A DNA stretch of 5,344 nt from Acidobacteriota bacterium (GTDB lineage: Bacteria; Acidobacteriota; UBA890; WLXD01). The position numbers were made by a program, and so were the translations under genes. Below, one piece after another: positions 1 to 3,293 of this stretch. Under the pieces are notes generated by a model. The model was not told the origin of the DNA, did no database searches, and saw nothing but the letters and a program-made list of their open reading frames with translations. Position 1 is the stretch's first letter, and every line of letters starts with the position of its first letter. Location: positions 1 through 5,344 of the forward strand of contig JACZXM010000252.1 in the NCBI GenBank assembly GCA_022571615.1, given 5' to 3'.

Positions 1-207
1 AGCCAACGCCACCACCACCAGATGTCTGAGGCCCGGTGGGCAGTCGACCAAGACATGGAGGTAGCGTCCAGCGGGAATCTCTCTCAGGCGAAGGGTCCCG
101 GTGCTGCTGCTGCTGCTGCTGCTGCTGCTGAGAAGCCGGGTCAATCTGACACCGGCGGCGGCCCTGAGCAGCCCCGTCAGGGAGGAGGTCCCGGGCAGCA
201 GCCGTAG
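1..207 (+). CDS. 3' end of an unrecognised low-complexity protein (Ala/Gly/Gln/Pro-rich tail)
   Basis: The frame is open from the left edge to the TAG at 205-207. An ATG sits at 22, but it has no Shine-Dalgarno-like sequence, only CAC/CCA triplets, so the gene more likely starts outside the window. From the ATG the product would be 61 residues. It has a polar start, then nine consecutive alanines at residues 28-36 encoded by a pure GCT repeat, then a Gly/Pro/Gln-rich tail with GGGPEQP and GGGPGQQP. I see no domain, signal peptide or membrane segment. Such composition is typical of disordered C-terminal tails or of non-coding GC-rich DNA that happens to stay open. The same frame is open again from 208 to the TAG at 325. 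I do not recognise the protein, and it may not be a gene. Confidence 0.35.
   Translation, partial: SQRHHHQMSEARWAVDQDMEVASSGNLSQAKGPGAAAAAAAAAEKPGQSDTGGGPEQPRQGGGPGQQP
102..130 (+). repeat. (GCT)9 trinucleotide microsatellite
   Basis: Nine uninterrupted GCT units occupy 103-129, with partial units on each side. Read in the open frame they give nine alanines. The codons are identical rather than mixed, which points to slipped-strand expansion rather than selection for alanine alone. A change in copy number would alter the length of the alanine run without shifting the frame. Confidence 0.9.
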
Positions 208-315
208 CAAAACCGATTCCAAGCCACGAGCGCACGAACCCGCCCCGGGAACTGGGGTGCGTGTGGCAGCGTAGCGCCAACGGCTGGAGCTTTTACGGAG
301 GCATGGGGTACGCCT

Positions 316-323
316 AGAAGAAG
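316..323 (+). promoter_or_regulatory. Ribosome binding site supporting the TTG start at 331
   Basis: The purine-rich AGAAGAAGG run ends at 323, seven bases before TTG 331. An in-frame TAG at 325-327 rules out any start further upstream. GTG codons at 334 and 340 are alternatives, but the first two codons fit the spacing best. Confidence 0.45.
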
Positions 324-330
324 GTAGGCG

Positions 331-954
331 TTGGTGTTTGTGCTCAACGAGCGGGTTCTTGAAGTTGCCTTCGTCCTAGAACAGATCGCAGCTCATGCGT
401 CTGACTGGGAAGGAGACCGTTACCCAGTAGCAGATGTGGGCAGCGGCCCGTCTCACCTACCGCACCTGCTGGCAAACTGCAGGGTCAGCCAGGTCGACGC
501 TTTTGACCCGCTGTTCCCACAGGAGCGGCGCGGCCACCACGAGTCCTTGCCCGTCTGCTTCTTTCGCCAGCCGTTCGACAAGAGCAATGAGCAGGCCCGA
601 TACGCGGTGATTACCTGCGTGAGCGTCCTTGAGCATCTCAAGGATCCGCAGCGCCTGCTTGCCGCCATCGCGAAGCGCCTAGCCCCCGGTGGGCTGTTTG
701 TGTGCACCATCCCGTTCGCGAAGCCTGCACGAACCATTCGCCGGTCGCACGACATGGTCTATGCACGGCCGCTGTCGTTCTGGCTCAACGCAGTGCCCTC
801 GTCCTGGAGCCTGTATGAGCAACGCGTCCTGCGCTGCTGGCGTTGGACGCCAAAGAAGTGGGTGCGTCAATCGCCACGGTGGGTGTCCCACCCCCGCAAG
901 GCCACCGTCGCCGCCCTGGCCTGGCGTGCGGCGGCAATGTCGGTCCAAGCGTAG
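331..954 (+). CDS. Class I SAM-dependent methyltransferase (Methyltransf_11/23-like)
   Basis: This is a 207-residue Rossmann-fold methyltransferase expected to move a methyl group from S-adenosylmethionine; its substrate cannot be read from the sequence. SAM-binding motif I is ADVGSGPS at residues 34-41, and the acidic residue after beta-2 is probably D56 in VDAFDP. The segment around YAVITCVSVLEHL (91-103) is the usual motif with the (L/I)EH signature. LAPGGLFVCTIPF (117-129) is the post-motif loop and beta-5 strand. The last 70 residues, rich in Trp and Arg, match no motif I know and may form a substrate lid. The N-terminal lead-in (LNERVLEVAFVLEQI) resembles that of small standalone family members, so the gene looks complete despite the TTG start. 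No partner gene lies beside it: a kinase gene fragment begins 16 bases after the stop. The fold is confident, the function open. Confidence 0.85.
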   Translation: MVFVLNERVLEVAFVLEQIAAHASDWEGDRYPVADVGSGPSHLPHLLANCRVSQVDAFDPLFPQERRGHHESLPVCFFRQPFDKSNEQARYAVITCVSVLEHLKDPQRLLAAIAKRLAPGGLFVCTIPFAKPARTIRRSHDMVYARPLSFWLNAVPSSWSLYEQRVLRCWRWTPKKWVRQSPRWVSHPRKATVAALAWRAAAMSVQA

Positions 955-970
955 CCCGGTATTCTGACAG

Positions 971-1147
971 GTGCTGTTTGAGAGGCCAGGCTACGAGGGT
1001 CCCAGCGGCATGAGCTACGATGTCATGGCCGGTGGGCAGAGGTTCCTGATGACCGTGGAAGATGACCCGGAGTCCACGCTGACGCAAGCCATCATCGTCC
1101 TCAACTGGTTCGAGGAGCTGAAGCGGTGGGTGCCGGTGGGAAGGTAA
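971..1147 (+). pseudogene. C-terminal remnant of a Ser/Thr kinase or TolB-like protein with PD40/WD40 repeats
   Basis: A 58-codon frame starts at GTG 971 and ends with TAA at 1145-1147; an in-frame TGA at 965 precedes it. The residues correspond to the last propeller blade and terminal tail of acidobacterial-type kinases with a PD40/TolB beta-propeller. VLFE at the start matches the usual 'PRVLFEG' strand. YDVMAGGQRFLM fits the 'YDVxxDGQRFLM' motif, and the end VLNWFEELKRWVPVGR fits the family's 'NVVLNWFEELKR' terminus followed by a stop. Nothing upstream in any frame continues the homology, because the methyltransferase ends at 954. The join at about 955-970 is therefore a breakpoint and the kinase body is absent. 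The terminus is undamaged, which suggests a fairly recent deletion or shuffling event. A standalone 58-residue protein is unlikely, as no ribosome binding site is evident. The family assignment comes from memory of its conserved tail. Confidence 0.7.
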
Positions 1148-1181
1148 CCCGTCAATCTTTCCACCCCTTCTGGAGACACAC

Positions 1182-1649
1182 ATGGCGCAGATTAGCGACA
1201 AGGCGCGCGCGGCTGTGGAGAGGGTTTTCGAGTGGAATCCGAAGGCGACCACCGAGGAGTTTCGAAAGGCCGCAGAGCGGGCGGACGCTTCGATCAAGGG
1301 TCTGGCGCCGCGGAGCTTCAACGCCAGCTACGTCTTGCCGCTGAAGCGTGACGCGGCGACTGGGATCGCTGCTGCAAGAAAGAGGATTCAGCAGAAGGGC
1401 GCCTCGATGAAGAAGGCGTTGGGATCACTCGCCGAGCCCACAAGAACAAAGAGGAAGGTCTCCAAGAAGGCCGCCCGAAAGAAGGAGGTTGTTCGGAAGG
1501 AATCGACACCTGCCGCGACGAAGCGTGGGCCTGGGAGGCCGAGGAAGAAGACCGCCACGAAGCTCGGGCGGCCGGCGAAGATAGAGGCAACGAAGAAGGC
1601 CATGGCGAAGAAGACCAGCAAGCAGCCGGCGAAGAAGCCTGGTACTTGA
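1182..1649 (+). CDS. Histone H1-like nucleoid protein with AT-hook motifs
   Basis: This 155-residue protein is very basic and probably a DNA-binding, nucleoid-associated protein of the cytoplasm. Residues 1-70 form a helical domain containing AVERVFEWNPKATTEEF and PRSFNASYVLPLKRD. This resembles the N-terminal domain seen in other small bacterial proteins with Lys/Ala-rich tails, whose motif runs roughly 'PRxFxxxYxLxxKR'. From about residue 85 the chain is a disordered Lys/Ala/Arg tail. It carries one canonical AT-hook, GPGRPRKK (about 117-124), and a second shorter one, LGRPAK (about 128-133), both built on the GRP core that inserts in the minor groove of AT-rich DNA. A Shine-Dalgarno GGAG at 1172-1175 lies six bases before ATG 1182. 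The last few codons and the TGA overlap a minus-strand transposase fragment, so the original C-terminus may have been replaced. The gene has no obvious operon partner. Confidence 0.8.
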   Translation: MAQISDKARAAVERVFEWNPKATTEEFRKAAERADASIKGLAPRSFNASYVLPLKRDAATGIAAARKRIQQKGASMKKALGSLAEPTRTKRKVSKKAARKKEVVRKESTPAATKRGPGRPRKKTATKLGRPAKIEATKKAMAKKTSKQPAKKPGT

Positions 1650-1819
1650 TGCTTGAATACAGGACGATTGGCTTTCTCGGTGAACGACCGACCGGCCGCG
1701 TCAGCAGGTGCTCGATGTACCGGAACAGTACGGCGTTGGCCGGCAGGTGGATCGCACAGGAATAGCCCTCCGCTTCGAGGAACGCGTAGACGTCGGGATT
1801 GGCGCAAGGCCGCGTCGTA
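1636..1819 (-). pseudogene. Internal fragment of an IS1380-type DDE transposase, frameshifted
   Basis: On the minus strand, codons from 1819 downward read YDAA and then, after a +1 shift near 1804, ANPDVYAFLEAEGY. The frame continues through AIHLPANAVL, IEHLLTRPVGR and VLYSSIKYQA, ending at about 1636. This follows the conserved order of IS1380-family (DDE_Tnp_1) transposases: 'DAAFAxPxxYxxLE', then 'YAIRLPAN', then 'LLxRPVGRP', then 'FxYQAxSW'. In the family the D of DAAF is one of the catalytic acids. Only about 60 residues of a protein that normally exceeds 400 remain. The first segment is separated by the extra base, and upstream the frame meets a stop just before LSLYDAA. No terminal inverted repeats are visible. 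The fragment cannot encode an active enzyme. Its last codons overlap the stop codon of the histone-like gene on the other strand. Confidence 0.75.
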
Positions 1820-1831
1820 GAGGGAAAGCAA

Positions 1832-1979
1832 TCAGAGAGCTCCCCTCACTCCCCATCCAGAGAAGAGCACGGGTGCGAGCTCGCTCGTCCATGAGCTGGA
1901 ACATCTGCGCCGCGACCCTGTCTGCTCCGATCGTTGAGCGATAGACGCCGTTGTGGTCGAAGAACTCAGTCTGATACAA
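1832..1979 (-). other. Unrecognised minus-strand coding-like stretch (possible gene fragment)
   Basis: The minus-strand frame starting at TTG 1979 (open upstream to a stop at 2049-2051) reads YQTEFFDHNGVYRSTIGADR and then VAAQMFQLMDERARTRALL. It looks protein-like: mixed hydrophobic and charged residues, a plausible amphipathic helix, and mostly G or C at third codon positions. The frame then runs on out of phase across the transposase fragment, where its composition turns to Arg/Ser/Pro nonsense. I do not recognise a family. It may be the tail of another broken gene inserted beside the IS debris, or chance. Confidence 0.25.
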
Positions 1980-1980
1980 T
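1951..1980 (+). promoter_or_regulatory. Candidate sigma-70-type promoter with extended -10
   Basis: TACAAT at 1975-1980 differs from the TATAAT consensus at one base and is preceded by TGA, giving the extended -10 form TGnTACAAT. A weak -35 candidate TTGTGG lies at 1951-1956 with an 18-base spacer. Transcription would start near 1987 and give a leader of about 110 bases for the gene at 2098. This is a pattern match only. Confidence 0.3.
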
Positions 1981-2034
1981 CGCCGCTCGCTGACAGTGCC
2001 GCGGTGGCCTGGAGCAGTTCCACACGTCCGAAGT

Positions 2035-2062
2035 CGACCTCGCTCGCCTTACGGCGAGGTCG
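2035..2062 (+). promoter_or_regulatory. Leader hairpin with two competing stems
   Basis: CGACCTCGC (2035-2043) and GCGAGGTCG (2054-2062) form a perfect 9-bp stem with a 10-base loop. Within the same stretch CTCGCC (2043-2048) and GGCGAG (2053-2058) form a 6-bp stem closed by TTAC. The right arms share 2054-2058, so the two folds exclude each other. No T-run follows, so a Rho-independent terminator is unlikely. The element lies 35 bases before the start codon of the secreted protein gene. Confidence 0.5.
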
Positions 2063-2097
2063 TTAGAATCGCTGTATGAGGAAGGGGAGGGATCCAA

Positions 2098-2460
2098 ATG
2101 AGGAAATTGCTCATCGTGTCGAGTGCCGTTCTGGTCGTGGGGTTCGGGGTCGGCCTAACGAGCCTGCAGGAGCCGGGCGCCCTCGCGCAGGAGGGCGAAA
2201 TGGCCGAGGTCACGCTGACCGGCTGCTTGAGTGCAGGAGAGATGGAAGGTTACTTTGTCCTCACCGATGAGGAGACCGGCGAAGAGACGCAGGTGGAGGA
2301 GGCCGAAGAGGTCGGCCTCGGCAATCACCTGTCTCACAAGGTGAAGCTGACCGGATGTTGGGAGGAGGAAGAAGAGGGCGAAGAGCAGCGCCACTTCCAT
2401 GCGGCCAAGGTCGAGCACATCTCTGCATCCTGTGAGGTGCCGGGCCAGACCCTCCGGTAA
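2098..2460 (+). CDS. Small secreted acidic protein with two TGC motifs (OB-fold-like, unknown function)
   Basis: This 120-residue predicted exported protein has a signal peptide: RK at residues 2-3, a hydrophobic core at about 4-23, and an A-x-A site (ALA, 28-30) giving cleavage before Q31. The mature chain of about 90 residues is strongly acidic, with Glu clusters at 58-71 and 89-96. It carries a duplicated short motif, VTLTGCL (38-44) and VKLTGCW (82-88), and ends with a strand-like AAKVEHISASCE. Cysteines stand at 43, 87 and 112. The pattern 'LTGC...GYFVLTD...HLSHKVKLTG...VEHIS' recalls small secreted beta-barrel proteins common in Acidobacteriota, in which the strands form an OB-like barrel; I recall no proven function. 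The Shine-Dalgarno AAGGGGAGG (2082-2090) lies seven bases before ATG 2098 and is excellent. The upstream ATG at 2076 is in another frame and overlaps this site. No terminator was found after the TAA. Confidence 0.85.
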   Translation: MRKLLIVSSAVLVVGFGVGLTSLQEPGALAQEGEMAEVTLTGCLSAGEMEGYFVLTDEETGEETQVEEAEEVGLGNHLSHKVKLTGCWEEEEEGEEQRHFHAAKVEHISASCEVPGQTLR

Positions 2461-2505
2461 CGAGGCTGGGACCTGCGATCTCGTTCCTGAGCTTCCAGGC
2501 TTACT

Positions 2506-2638
2506 GGCCACCATCCAGGACGGGATGGAAGCGGCCGCCCTTCTCACGAAAGGCAAGGCTGCCCTGGTAGACCAGACTGTGTCGGTGGCGGTCGAATCGA
2601 ACTGGCGATCAGGATCGTCCCGATCGGCCACCATCCAG
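2506..2638. repeat. 13-bp direct repeat, two copies 120 bp apart
   Basis: GGCCACCATCCAG occurs at 2506-2518 and again at 2626-2638. The second copy is next to the DUF4268-like remnant and the first lies in the featureless stretch after the secreted protein gene. This could be a footprint of a small duplication or of microhomology used in a deletion. Chance is less likely for 13 bases in so short a span, but it cannot be excluded in GC-rich DNA. Confidence 0.55.
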
Positions 2639-2816
2639 CCCACGACCTAGCGGCCTTGGAAAGCAGATCGAGACAGAAGCCCCCAGCTGCGACCTCGGTA
2701 TCAGCGAGTTCAAGCTCGATTCCCAGCATCTCGCCGAGCTTCCCGATGTTCCGTGCTAGCCAAGGCGTGAACTCTCGCGCCTCGTGGGTCCACACCGTCC
2801 GGAGATCAAGTCGCTG
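2590..2816 (-). pseudogene. Remnant of a DUF4268/PD-(D/E)XK nuclease-like protein
   Basis: On the minus strand, 2816 down to about 2655 reads LDLRTVWTHEAREFTPWLAR, then LGEMLGIELELADTEVAAGG and FCLDLLSKAA. This tracks the N-terminal part of proteins annotated with DUF4268, whose pattern is 'LREVWxHEAxDFTPWLAxN', then 'LLGExLGIELELxExEVxVG.FxxDLLAxD', then 'VVIENQLExTDHxHLGQL'. In that family the Asp of 'DLLA' and the E-x-Q of 'IENQ' form a PD-(D/E)XK nuclease-type centre. Here the first half is in one frame. The ENQ region reappears only in a different frame as QFDST (2590-2604), with the E-x-Q not readable, and no 'DHLGQLLTYAAG' follows. No start codon in a sensible position precedes it; the frame merely runs on from the tRNA scar. 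About 75 of roughly 300 residues survive. Family assignment is from remembered motifs. Confidence 0.6.
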
Positions 2817-2878
2817 GGAGTGAGCCTCAGTCGGCACTTGTGGCACCCACAGTGGTACACCCTGTGTTTCCAGACGCA

Positions 2879-2932
2879 GAAAGCCCCGGTGACGAGCACG
2901 GGGAATAAAGTCGCTGCGCCACCGGGGCTTTC
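2879..2932 (-). terminator. Terminator-like hairpin downstream of the tRNA-fMet remnant
   Basis: GAAAGCCCCGGTG (2879-2891) and CACCGGGGCTTTC (2920-2932) are perfect 13-bp inverted repeats around a 28-base loop. On the minus strand the right arm ends GGGGCTTTC, with only three T residues after the GC-rich core. The hairpin begins six bases after the tRNA 3' end, the usual place for a tRNA transcription terminator. The stem is symmetrical, so it could act in either direction. The loop is long for an intrinsic terminator, so the role is inferred from position. Confidence 0.55.
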
Positions 2933-2938
2933 CTGAAG

Positions 2939-2980
2939 TAGCGGGGGCAGGAATTGAACCTGCGACCTTCGGGTTATGAG
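2939..2980 (-). tRNA. tRNA-fMet(CAT) 3' half only, non-functional; probable attachment-site scar
   Basis: Read on the minus strand from 2980 down, the sequence is CTCATAACCCGAAGGTCGC, then the T-arm (GCAGG, loop TTCAATT, CCTGC), then the acceptor strand CCCCGCT and discriminator A at 2939; CCA is not encoded. This matches bacterial initiator tRNA-Met from the anticodon loop (anticodon CAT, loop CTCATAA) to the end. The expected 5' half is missing: where the 5' anticodon stem should read TCGGG there is CGAAAA, and no D-arm or acceptor partner can be found upstream. Loss of homology exactly at the anticodon loop is characteristic of tyrosine-recombinase integration sites in tRNA genes. The tRNA body would be restored at the element's other end, and this would be the displaced half. 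Confidence 0.8.
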
Positions 2981-3005
2981 TTTTCGAGAGCCCTCCCACA
3001 ACCCG
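2970..3005. repeat. Inverted repeat spanning the tRNA breakpoint
   Basis: CGGGTTATG (2970-2978) and CACAACCCG (2997-3005) are inverted copies differing at one position, with 18 bases between them. The left arm is the 3' anticodon stem and loop of the tRNA; the right arm lies in non-tRNA DNA. Imperfect inverted arms around the crossover are what tyrosine recombinases bind in an attachment core, so this may be the core-type site. The spacer is longer than the usual 6-8 bases, which weakens that reading. Confidence 0.35.
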
Positions 3006-3052
3006 TTGCAGGCCCGTGACTTCGTGCGCAGTGTGCAAGCTGGTGGTCACTT

Positions 3053-3072
3053 TTCGCACCCTATTCGCACCC
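3053..3072. repeat. 11-bp tandem direct repeat (TTCGCACCC core)
   Basis: TTCGCACCC occurs at 3053-3061 and 3064-3072, a period of 11 bases, which is about one helical turn. It lies about 75 bases from the tRNA breakpoint. Short phased direct repeats of this kind can serve as arm-type binding sites for an integrase or as operator half sites. No function is shown by the sequence alone. Confidence 0.5.
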
Positions 3073-3076
3073 CATC

Positions 3077-3104
3077 TCGAGGCCGAGTCTGGCCTCGAAG
3101 CCAG
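3077..3104. repeat. Overlapping inverted repeats
   Basis: TCGAGGCC (3077-3084) and GGCCTCGA (3091-3098) form a perfect 8-bp stem with a 6-base loop. An overlapping alternative pairs CTGGC (3089-3093) with GCCAG (3100-3104). No T-run follows on either strand. It sits between the half tRNA and the large gene, so it could be a protein-binding palindrome or a recombination structure. Confidence 0.4.
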
Positions 3105-3293
3105 GCCAAGTACTCGTTGTTCGTCGCCATGGCGTCGAGCACCGCTGTTCTGTCTCGCGCGAGCCGGTGCAGGTTGTCATGCATCACCCGCCCCAGATTC
3201 ACCCGTAGACTCGCCCTCTCTTTTTTTGGCAATCTCTTCGACAGTACCCTGCGGGAGCGTACCGAGCCCTGTTTGACGCGGTACCGTCTAGGA

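Larger units (their letters stand above)
3047..3290 (-). other. Possible decayed minus-strand reading frame next to the tRNA scar
   Basis: The minus strand from about 3290 to the TGA at 3047-3049 encodes about 81 basic residues, including LRVNLGRVMHDNLHRLARDR and DAMATNNEYLAWLRGQ. A different frame upstream of the seven-base T-run (3221-3227, A7 on the minus strand) reads GTLPQGTVEEIAKK. Joining the two across the homopolymer by a frameshift would give a longer plausible chain. Its place, with its 3' end next to the half tRNA, is where an integrase gene often ends, but I recognise no integrase motif (no R-H-x-x-R or Tyr box). It could equally be untranslated DNA upstream of the large gene. 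Confidence 0.15.

Noticed and set aside
971..1147. The kinase tail as an independent small gene
   Set aside because: It has no ribosome site and matches only the terminal segment of a much larger protein.
1388..1831. A 147-residue minus-strand gene
   Set aside because: It is antisense to the histone-like gene for most of its length, and the transposase similarity is mainly in a different frame.
2076..2270. A 64-residue plus-strand ORF
   Set aside because: It is out of frame with the secreted protein gene and its start overlaps that gene's ribosome binding site; its translation is Arg/Gly-rich and structureless.
2155..2643. A 162-residue minus-strand gene
   Set aside because: It is antisense to the secreted protein gene; its short resemblance to the nuclease family (QFDST) belongs to the frameshifted remnant.
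2939..3015. A complete tRNA gene
   Set aside because: No 5' acceptor strand complementary to CCCCGC, no D-arm and no 5' anticodon stem occur upstream, so only the 3' half is present.
2544..3059. A single 171-residue minus-strand gene
   Set aside because: The frame runs through the tRNA half and the hairpin; only its middle (2655-2816) is protein-like and it ends out of frame. It is treated as a remnant plus chance open frame.
3273..3278. TTGACG as the -35 box of the TPR gene
   Set aside because: A -10 box at correct spacing would fall inside the coding region and no TATAAT-like sequence is there.
2976..3293. Upstream extension of the TPR protein to an ATG at 2976 (785 residues)
   Set aside because: That ATG lies in the tRNA remnant, has no ribosome site, and the added residues are Arg/Ser-rich without structure. 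The signal peptide begins at ATG 3294.
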